The notes beneath the pieces are model-generated. The model did no database searches. It saw nothing but the letters and a program-made list of their open reading frames with translations, and was not told where the DNA came from. The translations under genes were made by a program, and so were the position numbers. Positions 37,356 through 46,264 of a DNA stretch of 64,000 bases are shown piece by piece. The stretch spans positions 1 through 64,000 of the forward strand of contig NZ_JAAQRO010000006.1 in assembly GCF_012070565.1 (NCBI RefSeq), read 5' to 3'. The number at the start of each line of letters is the position of its first letter. Positions within the stretch are counted from its first letter, which is position 1. The stretch is from Anaerosporobacter faecicola (lineage in GTDB: Bacteria > Bacillota > Clostridia > Lachnospirales > Lachnospiraceae).

Positions 37356-38198
37356 TTACTTTATATTCTTACCGTCTCTTCTTCTTACGATCATCTTATT
37401 AGATTGTTTGTTTTTCTTTCTTGTCTTTAAGCCAAGAGCTGGTTTACCCCAAGGAGTAACTGGGCCTGAACGACCGATACCAGTCTTACCTTCACCACCA
37501 CCATGTGGATGGTCATTAGGGTTCATTACAGAACCACGAACTGTAGGTCTGATACCCATATGGCGTTTACGACCTGCTTTACCAATGTTAATAAGTTCAT
37601 GATCGATGTTACCAACCTGACCGATTGTTGCTCTACAGATGATTGGAACCATTCTCATTTCGCCTGATGGTAAACGAAGTGTTGCGTATTTACCTTCTTT
37701 AGCCATTAATTGAGCTGAGTTACCAGCAGAACGAACTAATTGTCCACCTCTACCTGGATATAATTCAATGTTGTGAACTTGTGTACCAACTGGAACGTTT
37801 TGAAGTGGTAAACAGTTACCAACTCTAACTTCAGCTTCTGCACCGTTCATGACCTTTGTACCAACTTGTAAACCGTTTGGTGCAAGGATATAAGTTTTTT
37901 CGCCATCTGCATAACAGATTAATGCGATATTAGCAGTTCTGTTTGGATCGTATTCGATACTAACAACAGTTGCTGGGATACCATCTTTCTTTCTCTTGAA
38001 ATCGATGATTCTATATTTTCTTCTTGAGCCACCGCCTTGGTGTCTTACTGTAATCTTTCCTTGATTGTTACGACCAGCGTTTTTGTTTAATGAAACTACT
38101 AAAGATTTCTCAGGAGTAGCTTTTGTGATTTCAGCGAAATCTGAGCTAGTCATATGTCTTCTGGAAGGTGTATATGGGTTAAACTTTTTAATTCCCAT
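37356..38198 (-). CDS. rplB: Large ribosomal subunit protein uL2
   Basis: 280 aa from ATG at 38198 (GAAAGGAG upstream); six further in-frame codons upstream lack a site. The C-terminal [19 protein letters not shown] and the [13 protein letters not shown] segment with the conserved histidine near the peptidyl transferase centre are present. 107 bases separate it from rplW. Confidence 0.98.
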   Translation of the reverse strand: MGIKKFNPYTPSRRHMTSSDFAEITKATPEKSLVVSLNKNAGRNNQGKITVRHQGGGSRRKYRIIDFKRKKDGIPATVVSIEYDPNRTANIALICYADGEKTYILAPNGLQVGTKVMNGAEAEVRVGNCLPLQNVPVGTQVHNIELYPGRGGQLVRSAGNSAQLMAKEGKYATLRLPSGEMRMVPIICRATIGQVGNIDHELINIGKAGRKRHMGIRPTVRGSVMNPNDHPHGGGEGKTGIGRSGPVTPWGKPALGLKTRKKNKQSNKMIVRRRDGKNIK

Positions 38199-38305
38199 GT
38201 TTTGCACTCCTTTCACTACGTGATGACGTTTCTCACATCATTTTTATTCTTATCGGTTATAAAAAACCATATTGTCAATTACGTTCTAACTTCGAAAACC
38301 TAATC

Positions 38306-38605
38306 TTATAGTCCTTCGAAGATTTCGATATCAGCGCTATCAGCTGTTAATTGAACGATAGCTTTCTTTGTCTTAGCAGTCTTACCAACGCTAGCACCAC
38401 GTCTACGTTGTTTTCCGTCAAGATTCATTGTATTAACTTTAGAAACCTTTGTTCCTTCGAACATTTTTTCAACTGCTTCTTTAATTTGAGCTTTTGTAGC
38501 TTCTGTATGAACTGAGAATGTATACTTCTTATCGCTCATTGCGTTCATGCTTTTTTCAGTAACGATTGGTTTAAGTATAACATCATAATATTTTAAATCT
38601 GCCAT
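38306..38605 (-). CDS. rplW: Large ribosomal subunit protein uL23
   Basis: 99 aa (YYDVILKPIVTEKSMNAM start). It is the docking site for trigger factor and SRP at the tunnel exit. Its ATG overlaps the rplD stop (TAATG). Confidence 0.98.
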   Translation of the reverse strand: MADLKYYDVILKPIVTEKSMNAMSDKKYTFSVHTEATKAQIKEAVEKMFEGTKVSKVNTMNLDGKQRRRGASVGKTAKTKKAIVQLTADSADIEIFEGL

Positions 38606-39225
38606 TATGCGTACACCTCCTCAATTTTTGCTACTGCATCTTTTGTTAATACTACTGTATCATACTTTAAGATGTCATATACGTTGATTGTATTTGTTAA
38701 TGCAGTTCTTACTGTAGGAATATTTCTTGCAGATAAAGCTACATTATCATTCTTCTCTCCTAAAACAACTAATGCCTTGCTTACTTTTAAGTTATCAAGT
38801 ACAGCTTTCATTTGTTTTGTTTTAATTTCAGAGAAATTAAGCTCATCAAGAACTACTAATTTAGAAGCATTTACTCTTGATGTTAAAGCAGATTGAATTG
38901 CTGCTAATTTTTCTTGTTTATTCATCTTGAATGAATAGCTACGAGGCTTTGGAGCAAATACAACTCCACCACCTGTCCATTGTGGAGATCTTGTAGAACC
39001 TTGTCTTGCATGTCCAGTTCCTTTTTGTTTCCAAGGTTTTCTTCCACCGCCGCGAACTTCTGAACGAGTTTTTGCGCTTTGTGTTCCTTGACGTTTATTA
39101 GCTAGTTGTTGAACAACTGCCATATGAACTAAATGTTCATTTATTTCAACTCCGAAGACAGCGTCGTTAAGTTCAATTGAACCAACTTCTTTTCCTTCGA
39201 TATTGTAAACAGATACGTTTGCCAT
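38605..39225 (-). CDS. rplD: Large ribosomal subunit protein uL4
   Basis: 206 aa with the tunnel loop (GGRKPWKQKGTGHARQGSTR). In E. coli it is the S10-operon autoregulator; whether it acts on the leader seen here is unknown. 27 bases after rplC. Confidence 0.98.
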   Translation of the reverse strand: MANVSVYNIEGKEVGSIELNDAVFGVEINEHLVHMAVVQQLANKRQGTQSAKTRSEVRGGGRKPWKQKGTGHARQGSTRSPQWTGGGVVFAPKPRSYSFKMNKQEKLAAIQSALTSRVNASKLVVLDELNFSEIKTKQMKAVLDNLKVSKALVVLGEKNDNVALSARNIPTVRTALTNTINVYDILKYDTVVLTKDAVAKIEEVYA

Positions 39226-39252
39226 TAGTGTGTTCCTCCTTCCTTAAAGCAA

Positions 39253-39885
39253 TTAGTTTGCTTTTACTGAATTCTTTAACATAACCACAGATTTCTTAGG
39301 TCCTGGTACAGCACCTTTAACTAAGATAAGGTTATTTTCTACATCTATTTTAACAACTTCTAGGTTTTGAATCGTTACTTTAACAGCACCCATGTGTCCT
39401 GGCATTTTTTTGCCTTTGAATACTTTACTTGGATCTGAACAAGCACCATTTGAACCAGCATGTCTGTGGTATTTAGAACCATGTGCCATAGGTCCTCTAG
39501 ATAAACCATGTCTCTTAATAGCACCTTGGAATCCTTTACCTTTTGACTTAGCAGTTGCGTCGATTTTATCACCTGCTGTGAAGATATCTGCTTTGATTTC
39601 TTGTCCTACAGCATATTCTTCCGCATTGTCAAATCTGAATTCTTTAACGAATCTCTTGTTTGCTACACCTGCTTTTGCAAAGTGTCCTTTTTGTGGTTTG
39701 TTGACTAATTTTTCTCTGATGTCGCCATAACCAACTTGTACTGCACTGTATCCATCATTATCTACTGTTTTCACTTGAGTTACTACACAAGGACCAGCTT
39801 GTAATACAGTTACTGGAGTTAATACTCCATCTTCATTGAAGATTTGAGTCATTCCGACTTTCGTAGCTAATATTGCCTTCTTCAT
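39253..39885 (-). CDS. rplC: Large ribosomal subunit protein uL3
   Basis: 210 aa. The start [19 protein letters not shown] and the [15 protein letters not shown] loop reaching the peptidyl transferase centre are intact. It initiates 50S assembly. It is separated from rpsJ by 164 bases with two hairpins. Confidence 0.98.
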   Translation of the reverse strand: MKKAILATKVGMTQIFNEDGVLTPVTVLQAGPCVVTQVKTVDNDGYSAVQVGYGDIREKLVNKPQKGHFAKAGVANKRFVKEFRFDNAEEYAVGQEIKADIFTAGDKIDATAKSKGKGFQGAIKRHGLSRGPMAHGSKYHRHAGSNGACSDPSKVFKGKKMPGHMGAVKVTIQNLEVVKIDVENNLILVKGAVPGPKKSVVMLKNSVKAN

Positions 39886-39913
39886 TACGAATGCACCTCC
39901 TGTTTAATCTACA

Positions 39914-39942
39914 GCGGATTACACAATTTTCGTGTAATCATC
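39914..39942 (-). other. Hairpin between rpsJ and rplC
   Basis: GATTACAC (39917-39924) pairs exactly with GTGTAATC (39932-39939), 7-base loop, 32 bases before the rplC start. A second, imperfect GC-rich hairpin lies at about 39960-39995 (CAGGGGATGCCTG core). No T-run follows either. Confidence 0.4.
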
Positions 39943-40049
39943 CTAGATGGCTTACTTTTGAGTGCTTGGGCCAGGCATCCCCTGACACTTGGTCTCTATA
40001 TATAAACCCTAAAGGATTACTTGCTTTTCATACTTACTTCTTTTGAAAA

Positions 40050-40367
40050 CTATTTTGTTTTCATTTTGATGTCGATATACACACCAGCTGGCATTTCTAA
40101 TTTAGATAATGCATCAACTGTTTTTTGGCTTGGAGTGATGATATCGATTAATCTCTTATGAGTTCTTTGCTCAAATTGTTCTCTGGAATCTTTGTACTTG
40201 TGAACAGCTCTAAGAATAGTAATTACTTCTTTCTTAGTTGGTAGTGGCACAGGTCCACTCACCTTAGATCCTGTCTTCTTTACAGTTTCAATAATTTTTC
40301 CAGCTGATTGATCGATTAATTGATGATCATACGCCTTAAGTGTAATTCTCATTACTTGACTTGCCAT
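40050..40367 (-). CDS. rpsJ: Small ribosomal subunit protein uS10
   Basis: 105 aa ([17 protein letters not shown] start, [12 protein letters not shown] end). It lies in the 30S head and also acts as NusE in antitermination. First gene of the S10 operon, read from the promoter at 40648-40676 through a leader of about 270 bases. An AAGGAGG lies 11 bases upstream of the ATG. Confidence 0.98.
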   Translation of the reverse strand: MASQVMRITLKAYDHQLIDQSAGKIIETVKKTGSKVSGPVPLPTKKEVITILRAVHKYKDSREQFEQRTHKRLIDIITPSQKTVDALSKLEMPAGVYIDIKMKTK

Positions 40368-40647
40368 AAAAAAAGTCGCCTCCTTTTCGCACTTAATATC
40401 AGTACGACAAGCGGTGACTGTACACGTATCCGTGTGTATCGCATATAAACCATCTCATAATTGAAGTCGTTTTTGCGAGGCGATTAGAACCTTCTAATCA
40501 TACACACACACTTTTCTGCAATCGCAGAATTATTGATTTGTACAGTGACTTGTCGCCAGTTTCATAACTTGACATTCGCTCCACGGAAAACCTGTGTCTT
40601 GCACAGCAACCTCACGCTTCTACGCTATCAATGTCACAACAGTAGTT
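40368..40647 (-). ncRNA. Structured leader of the S10 operon
   Basis: About 270 bases between the promoter and rpsJ with no ORF. A long-range pairing is visible on the minus strand: CGACAAG and ACTGTACA near 40545-40560 match CTTGTCG and TGTACAGT near 40405-40425. Enclosed hairpins include GATTAGAA/TTCTAATC and TTCTGC/GCAGAA. The layout fits an autoregulatory ribosomal protein leader; the ligand is not known. Confidence 0.55.
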
Positions 40648-40676
40648 ATTATACAGGAAGAATAAAGGAATTGCAA
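40648..40676 (-). promoter_or_regulatory. S10-operon promoter
   Basis: TTGCAA (40671-40676), 17-base spacer, TATAAT (40648-40653) on the minus strand. It drives the whole ribosomal supercluster from rpsJ. Confidence 0.85.
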
Positions 40677-40868
40677 GCTTTTTTTTAAAATTTTGACATT
40701 GAAATATGCACAATATTTTTCTTCATATTTTTATTTTACTATCATATGTGTCAAATAATATATTAGGAAACTATTCTTTTACTTTCTCACTAGTGTACCC
40801 ACTTTATCTTTTTTCAATAACTCTTTTCGTATCTTTTTCTTCCTATATTAATAACTATATTTACTTTG

Positions 40869-41732
40869 TTATTTTGATTCCCATCTTCCTGATGCTCCAC
40901 ATGGTAAAACTAGTCCATTGCTTTTCACCGGAAGTCCAATCTCATCTGCTCTTACAGTTCCACCAAAACGTGGGCTTACTTCTGTTCCAAGCATATATGC
41001 CAATACTGCTGGTTGTAGACCAGTTGTATAAGAATTAATCAAAAAGAATAATGGGTGATCCGAAAGAACCTTTGTGCATAATTGGACGAATGGATAAATC
41101 GATTCTTCAATCTTCCATATTTCTCCCTTTGGACCTCTTCCATACGATGGTGGATCCATTATGATTGCATCATACTTGTTCCCACGTCTTATTTCTCGTT
41201 CCACGAATTTAACACAGTCATCTACAATATATCGTATTGGCGCATCTCCCAAACCAGATGATTTTGCATTCTCTTTTGCCCAAGTGACCATCCCCTTAGA
41301 AGCATCTACATGTGTCACACTTGCTCCTGCAGCGGCGGCTGATAATGTTGCACCACCTGTATAAGCAAATAAATTCAAAACTTTTATAGGTCTTCCCGCA
41401 TGTCTGATCTTATCCGAAAACCAATCCCAGTTCGTTGCTTGCTCTGGGAATACACCTGTATGTTTGAAACTAAATGGTTGTAAATTAAATGTAAGGGTCT
41501 TATATTGAATCGTCCATTGTTTCGGAAGATCAAAGAACTCCCACTCTCCACCGCCACGATTACTGCGATGATAATGTCCATTCATCTTCTTCCATCCCTT
41601 TTCTTTTCTTGGGGTATCCCACAACACTTGCGGATCCGGTCTTACCAACAGGTATTTTCCCCATCTCTCCAATTTTTCGCCTTTCGACGTGTCAATTACT
41701 TCATAGTCTTTCCAGCCATCTGCTAACCACAT
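40869..41732 (-). CDS. Class I SAM-dependent methyltransferase, RlmI/COG1092-like
   Basis: 287 aa. SAM-binding motif FAYTGG at 122-127, acidic HVDASKG at 141-147, and catalytic-loop DPPS at 193-196, the pattern of RlmI/RlmK-type 23S rRNA methyltransferases. The N-terminal PUA domain of RlmI is absent or reduced, so the exact target is uncertain. Its position beside the ribosomal cluster is suggestive only. A good promoter lies at 41830-41858. It is transcribed away from the psp block and toward rpsJ. Confidence 0.8.
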   Translation of the reverse strand: MWLADGWKDYEVIDTSKGEKLERWGKYLLVRPDPQVLWDTPRKEKGWKKMNGHYHRSNRGGGEWEFFDLPKQWTIQYKTLTFNLQPFSFKHTGVFPEQATNWDWFSDKIRHAGRPIKVLNLFAYTGGATLSAAAAGASVTHVDASKGMVTWAKENAKSSGLGDAPIRYIVDDCVKFVEREIRRGNKYDAIIMDPPSYGRGPKGEIWKIEESIYPFVQLCTKVLSDHPLFFLINSYTTGLQPAVLAYMLGTEVSPRFGGTVRADEIGLPVKSNGLVLPCGASGRWESK

Positions 41733-41829
41733 TTTAATTAACTCACTTTCTTCTATATTAATAGGTACGTTTTGTACTTACAATTGCTTGTCACACATAG
41801 TTTTCCTATTTCACGCGATACTATTAGGG

Positions 41830-41858
41830 ATTATACACGCTTTTCTCCATTTAGACAA
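41830..41858 (-). promoter_or_regulatory. Promoter of the methyltransferase gene
   Basis: TTGTCT (41853-41858), 17-base spacer, TATAAT (41830-41835) on the minus strand, about 100 bases before the start. Confidence 0.7.
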
Positions 41859-42072
41859 GCACATCTAGTTTTATGATTTCATATCACTTTGTATATACTT
41901 ATACTAACTACATGCGGAACCAAGTTTGTACGTACATTCCTATTATTCTACTAGATATCTTCTTAATAGAAAACCATACGTTCACAGTAGAATTCTTAAT
42001 ACTATCATAAGCTTTCTAATAGCTTTTTAACTTGACGATATTAGGAAAAAATACTAAACTATTACTGTAAGA

Positions 42073-42103
42073 TTGATAGTTAATCACATAAATTAAATAT
42101 AAT
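42073..42103 (+). promoter_or_regulatory. Candidate pspA promoter
   Basis: TTGATA (42073-42078), 19-base spacer, TATAAT (42098-42103). The spacer is long; no SigW-type TGAAAC/CGTA pair was seen. Confidence 0.4.
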
Positions 42104-42122
42104 TATAGGGAGGTTACATGTA

Positions 42123-42797
42123 ATGGGTATATTAACAAGATTTAAAGATATTATGGCAAGTAATATCAACGCACTCCTTGATAAAGCAGAAGATCCTGAA
42201 AAGATGATAGATCAGTGCTTACGCAATTTAAACAGCGATTTAGGTAAGGTAAAAGCTGAAACTGCATCTATTATGGCAGAGGAGCAACGCGCCAAACGAG
42301 AACTAGACGAATGTACTAGCGAAATTAATAAAATGCAAAACTTCGCTGTAAAAGCGATTGAAGCTGGTAACGAAGATGATGCACGTAAGTTCTTAGAAAG
42401 AAAAGCTAGCCTAACAAATAAGCAAACTGGTTTACAGGAAGCTTATACAACTGCAAGTACAAATGCAGCACAGATGAGACAAATGCATGATAAGTTGGTA
42501 GCTGATATCAACGAATTAGAATCACGCAAAGATATGATTAAAGGTAAAATCGCTGTCGCTAAAACACAAGAGCGTATCAACAAAATTGGTTCTAGTGTAA
42601 ACAGTGCCAACAATTCCATCTCCGCATTTGACCGCATGGAAGCAAAGGCTAACAAGATGCTTGATTCTGCAAACGCAATGGCAGAATTAAATCGTGGACC
42701 AAAAGATGATATTGCTGATCTAACAGCCAAATATTCTACATCCTCTTCTGCTGTCGATGATGAATTAGCTGCACTTAAAGCAAGCTTAGGCAAATAA
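42123..42797 (+). CDS. pspA: PspA/IM30 family membrane stress protein
   Basis: 224 aa, almost entirely helical coiled coil, with the family start (GILTRFKDIMASNINALLDKAEDPEKMID). Proteins of this ESCRT-III-like family polymerise on the inner face of damaged membranes. GGGAGG precedes the ATG. It opens the only plus-strand block and matches B. subtilis ydjF in the order ydjF-ydjG-ydjH-ydjI. Two terminator-like hairpins follow, so it may be made in excess of the next genes. Confidence 0.93.
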   Translation: MGILTRFKDIMASNINALLDKAEDPEKMIDQCLRNLNSDLGKVKAETASIMAEEQRAKRELDECTSEINKMQNFAVKAIEAGNEDDARKFLERKASLTNKQTGLQEAYTTASTNAAQMRQMHDKLVADINELESRKDMIKGKIAVAKTQERINKIGSSVNSANNSISAFDRMEAKANKMLDSANAMAELNRGPKDDIADLTAKYSTSSSAVDDELAALKASLGK

Positions 42798-42802
42798 AGA
42801 TA

Positions 42803-42850
42803 AGGGTGTTGTAGAGTGACGTATGCTCCTTTACAACGCCCTATTTCCAT
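42803..42850 (+). terminator. Hairpin after pspA
   Basis: GGGTGTTGTA (42804-42813 region) pairs with TACAACGCCC (about 42832-42841) with G-U, followed by TATTTCCATTTTA. Partial termination is likely. Confidence 0.5.
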
Positions 42851-42956
42851 TTTATACGAATATATAGGATGATGCATAGGTTTAGAGGTGATTTCATGTT
42901 GCACTTTCACAAAAGTGCACTTGATTGTTTAATTTTTTAAACATGAGCATGGTAGT

Positions 42957-42984
42957 GCAAACGAGCCGCTTGCGATTGTTTTTA
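42957..42984 (+). terminator. Second terminator-like hairpin between pspA and ydjG
   Basis: An imperfect stem CAAaCG...CGaTTG followed by TTTTT (42979-42983). Two further small perfect hairpins (TGCACTTT/AAAGTGCA and GTTTAA/TTAAAC) lie just upstream at 42900-42942. Confidence 0.35.
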
Positions 42985-43066
42985 GACAAATAATTTGTCC
43001 GTTACATCATAGAATGTTTTATATAATAATTATCTACTAAATAGTTAGTGAATGAGGAGAGAGCTT

Positions 43067-44134
43067 ATGGTCGTACAATACAAATGCCCTAGTTGTGGTG
43101 CCGACATGAAATTCGACAGTACAACAGGCAAACTCTTGTGTGAAAGTTGCGGATTTGCAACTAATATTGATACGATGAAACAAAATGCAGAAGGAAATAC
43201 TACACACACCGATGATTATTCCAATGATACAGCATCTAGTTTCTACGAATCCGATGTCAATCAATATGTATGTAATAATTGTGGTGCCGTTCTAATAACG
43301 GAACCAGATACCACTGCAACTACTTGTAGTTTCTGTGGAGCTCCCGTTGTACTTGCAGATCGTCTTTCTGGGCAATCTGCTCCTTACTATATCATACCTT
43401 TTAAGATCAATAAATCACAAGCTCAAGAAGCCTTTAAAAAATGGTGCAAAAATGGTAGGCTTACACCAAAAGGTTTTATGACCGCTGATCGAATTAAAAG
43501 TATGACAGGTCTTTATGTACCATTTTGGCTATACGACCTTCATAGTAATGGAGAAATGAACGCTGCATGTACTCGTGTAAGAACCTATTCCGAAGGGGAT
43601 TATATCGTTACGGAGACACAGCATTATAATGTCTACCGAAGCGCAGATTTGAATTATCTGAAGATTCCTGTAGATGCATCCGAAAAGATGAATGATAATC
43701 TGATGGATAAGCTAGAGCCCTTTGATTATAGCAATCTAAAACCATTTAACATGCCATATTTAGCTGGCTATATTGCAGAGAAATACAACTACAACGACAA
43801 AGATCTTTTCCCTCGTGTACAGAAACGTGTTGCACAATATGTAGATACATACCTTCGCAACAGTATACACGGGTATACAACAGTAAATGTATTCAATCGC
43901 AACATACATATCCAACCTAAGAATGCTTTCTATGCGCTTCTTCCCGTATGGCTGGTATGCTATGATTACAAAGATTCTGAACACATCTTTGCTATGAACG
44001 GTGAAACAGGTAAGATCGTCGGCAAGCCTCCTCTAAGCAAAGGCAAGATTGCCGCTTGGTTCGGTGGCATAACAGGAATTAGTTTTATCATTATTAAAAT
44101 AATCGCTATGTTAATGGGAGGTGGCTTGTTCTAA
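43067..44134 (+). CDS. ydjG: Membrane-anchored double zinc-ribbon protein, YdjG-like
   Basis: 355 aa from ATG at 43067 (AGGAG seven bases upstream; five codons earlier is another ATG without a site). Two zinc ribbons: Cys7/Cys10 with Cys25/Cys28, and Cys69/Cys72 with Cys87/Cys90. A soluble middle domain follows, and a C-terminal membrane helix (about 331-350, FGGITGISFIIIKIIAML). In B. subtilis YdjG and YdjH anchor YdjI, which recruits PspA (published work on that system). Its stop overlaps the next start (TAATG). Confidence 0.85.
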   Translation: MVVQYKCPSCGADMKFDSTTGKLLCESCGFATNIDTMKQNAEGNTTHTDDYSNDTASSFYESDVNQYVCNNCGAVLITEPDTTATTCSFCGAPVVLADRLSGQSAPYYIIPFKINKSQAQEAFKKWCKNGRLTPKGFMTADRIKSMTGLYVPFWLYDLHSNGEMNAACTRVRTYSEGDYIVTETQHYNVYRSADLNYLKIPVDASEKMNDNLMDKLEPFDYSNLKPFNMPYLAGYIAEKYNYNDKDLFPRVQKRVAQYVDTYLRNSIHGYTTVNVFNRNIHIQPKNAFYALLPVWLVCYDYKDSEHIFAMNGETGKIVGKPPLSKGKIAAWFGGITGISFIIIKIIAMLMGGGLF

Positions 44135-44916
44135 TGAAAACATTACGTAAATCTCTTCTATCTCGTATTGTATTTTTAATTTGTTTTGTTGTAGCTTCTA
44201 TACACCCATTACAAATTTCCGCAGAGGATAGCTCTTCCCCATATATTATCGATTTAGCTGATCTATTAAGCGATGCCGAGGAAACAGAACTTGCTTCTCT
44301 TGCAGAGAAATACAGCGAAAAGAAATCTGTATCGATTGTAGTTCTTACAACCGCTGATACAGAAGGTTACTCGCGTACTGATTATGCCGGTGCATACTAC
44401 GACCAATATATCCACGATACAGATGGCTATCAAAATGATTGTGTTCTATTCTTAGTTGATATGCAAAGCCGGAAAACAAATATCTTTGCTTACGAAAATG
44501 CAAATGAACGTTTGGACACCCGTCGCTGTGACAAGATCTTAGATCTCACAACTCCAAAACTGCATGATGGAGATTACAAGGGGGCTTGCAAAACATATAT
44601 TCAAAAAGCAAACTATTACCTTGGCTTAAAACCTGGTTATGATCCTGATAATATCTTCTTCAAACTATGGTTTCAATTGTTAATTGCTGTGGTGATTGGT
44701 GCAGTTGTAGTAGGTATAATGGTATTCAATTCAGGTGGTAAAGTTACAACAAACTCTGGTACCTATCTTGATCAAGGACATTCAAAACTTACTGGCTGCT
44801 TTGACAATTACATTCGAACCACACGAACAAGAACCAAAAAACCAGACAACAATAATTCCGGTGGTAAAACTGGCGTTGGAAGTTCTTTTTCGAGCGGACA
44901 CGAACGCGGTTTTTAA
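44134..44916 (+). CDS. ydjH: TPM-domain membrane protein, YdjH-like
   Basis: 260 aa. Signal or anchor helix at about 11-28, an extracellular TPM domain (about 35-165, with IDLADLLSDAEETEL and DGYQNDCVLFLVD), a second membrane helix (about 180-200), and a low-complexity Thr/Gly/Ser tail ending SSGHERGF. TPM domains are found in YgcG-type proteins and a plant photosystem II repair factor. It is translationally coupled to ydjG and is predicted to form the membrane anchor with it. Confidence 0.85.
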   Translation: MKTLRKSLLSRIVFLICFVVASIHPLQISAEDSSSPYIIDLADLLSDAEETELASLAEKYSEKKSVSIVVLTTADTEGYSRTDYAGAYYDQYIHDTDGYQNDCVLFLVDMQSRKTNIFAYENANERLDTRRCDKILDLTTPKLHDGDYKGACKTYIQKANYYLGLKPGYDPDNIFFKLWFQLLIAVVIGAVVVGIMVFNSGGKVTTNSGTYLDQGHSKLTGCFDNYIRTTRTRTKKPDNNNSGGKTGVGSSFSSGHERGF

Positions 44917-44963
44917 ATATTCGTTTAATAGAATTGCGTACATACGCTAAAAAGTGTTATCCT

Positions 44964-45030
44964 ATTGCTAGAATACAAATTGCGTAGCAATATAAATCAA
45001 TGAGGGTCCGGTTACATTCCAACCCTCATA
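44964..45030 (+). other. Two hairpins between ydjH and ydjI
   Basis: ATTGCTA (44964-44970) with TAGCAAT (44985-44991), and TGAGGGT (45001-45007) with ACCCTCA (45022-45028) plus an inner GG/CC. No T-run follows, so a stabilising or processing role before ydjI is more likely than termination. Confidence 0.4.
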
Positions 45031-45072
45031 CTGTGAATCAAGATAAAATAAATTTAAAAGGAGTTAATTACT

Positions 45073-46059
45073 ATGGGCTTATTCTCTAATCAATTTTCAA
45101 ACGTTGTTGAATGGAACGAATTCCGCGAAGATATGATTTTCTATAAATGGTCAAATCAAGAAATTAAGAAAGGAAGCCGTTTGATTATTCGACCTGGTCA
45201 AGATGCAATTTTTCTATACAACGGCAAGATTGAAGGTATCTTCACAGATGAAGGGGATTATGATATTGAATCTCAGATCATTCCATTCCTTTCTACATTA
45301 AAAGGATTCAAATTTGGGTTTAATAGTGGTATGCGTGCTGAAGTATTATTCATAAACACAAAAGAATTCCTTGTTCGCTGGGGTACGCAGAATCCAATCA
45401 ATATTCCAACTCCTCAATTGCCAGGTGGAATGCCTATTCGTGCGAATGGTACATTTAGTTTTAAAATTAATGACTATATTAAACTGATCGATAAGATTGC
45501 CGGTGTTAAGGCTTCTTATTTTGTAGAAGATGTTAAGCTGAGAATTACAGCTATATTAGATCAATTACTTATGAAATGGATTGTTAAAGAAGGAAAAGAT
45601 ATGTTCAACCTCCAAGCAATGTCTTTTGATATTGCGAAAGGTATCAAAGAAGATCTTGATATGCAACTTTTTGATCAAGGTATGACCATAACTGCTTTCC
45701 AGATCATGAGCTTCAACTACCCAGAAAGTATTCAAAAAATGATTGAGAAAAATGCTTCTCACAGCATGATCGGTAATATGAATACTTATCAGCAAGTTTC
45801 AATGGTTGACGGTATTGCCAATGGTAATGTACGTGGTGGTGGTACAGCTGCAGATATGGCTGGTATGATGATGGGTATGAACATGGCTAATCAAATGATG
45901 CAAAATATGAATCAAGGTAATACTATGCAGGGCGCTCCTATGCAAGCAGCTCCTGTTCAAGGGAATCCTTCTACTAGCAAACCTAATTTCTGTCCGAATT
46001 GCGGTCAAAAAACTGGCGAAGCCAACTTCTGTCCTAACTGTGGACAGAAACTCATCTAA
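45073..46059 (+). CDS. ydjI: SPFH-type, virion-core-like protein with C-terminal zinc ribbons, YdjI-like
   Basis: 328 aa. The N-terminal SPFH-like domain (about 10-235, starting NVVEWNEFREDMIFYKW) is followed by a Met/Gln/Asn-rich linker (250-300) and tandem FCPNCGQK motifs with Cys307, Cys310, Cys320 and Cys323. This is the YdjI architecture, which recruits PspA to the membrane. AAGGAG precedes the ATG. It closes the operon before a shared bidirectional terminator. Confidence 0.88.
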   Translation: MGLFSNQFSNVVEWNEFREDMIFYKWSNQEIKKGSRLIIRPGQDAIFLYNGKIEGIFTDEGDYDIESQIIPFLSTLKGFKFGFNSGMRAEVLFINTKEFLVRWGTQNPINIPTPQLPGGMPIRANGTFSFKINDYIKLIDKIAGVKASYFVEDVKLRITAILDQLLMKWIVKEGKDMFNLQAMSFDIAKGIKEDLDMQLFDQGMTITAFQIMSFNYPESIQKMIEKNASHSMIGNMNTYQQVSMVDGIANGNVRGGGTAADMAGMMMGMNMANQMMQNMNQGNTMQGAPMQAAPVQGNPSTSKPNFCPNCGQKTGEANFCPNCGQKLI

Positions 46060-46080
46060 TTACAGCGTAATTTAAGTTAA

Positions 46081-46150
46081 GTGCTAGTGCGCATTCCCCA
46101 AAGGGTTTAATATATAGGAAAGTTCGAGAACTTTCCTATATATTAAAAAA
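46081..46150 (+). repeat. Dispersed repeat, truncated copy B
   Basis: The last 70 bases of the repeat family (GTGCTAGTGCGCATTCC, AAGGGTTTA, then a perfect 17-bp hairpin around AGGAAAGTTC/GAACTTTCCT). The GC-rich half seen in copies A and C is missing. Its end coincides with the fba terminator T-run. Confidence 0.7.
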
Positions 46151-46184
46151 GGAGGTCAAAATACATTTTGACCTCCTTTTATTT
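46145..46184. terminator. Bidirectional terminator between ydjI and fba
   Basis: A stem of about 15 bp, GGAGGTCAAAAT (46151-46162) with ATTTTGACCTCC (46165-46176), flanked by A-run and T-run, so it works for both convergent genes. Confidence 0.9.
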
Positions 46185-46264
46185 ACACGAAATTGCTATA
46201 ATTATTTAGTTAAAATTATTAAATATAATAAAGCTTTATTTCTTAAGCAATAATCATTGAGTTA

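Larger units (their letters stand above)
41733..42122. other. Divergent promoter region between the methyltransferase and pspA
   Basis: 390 bases of AT-rich sequence holding a leftward promoter (41830-41858) and a rightward promoter candidate (42073-42103). No gene, repeat or RNA is otherwise seen. Confidence 0.55.

Noticed and set aside
42123-46059. The plus-strand block as an entirely new system
   Set aside because: The order and domains match the described ydjFGHI operon; only its regulation here looks unusual.
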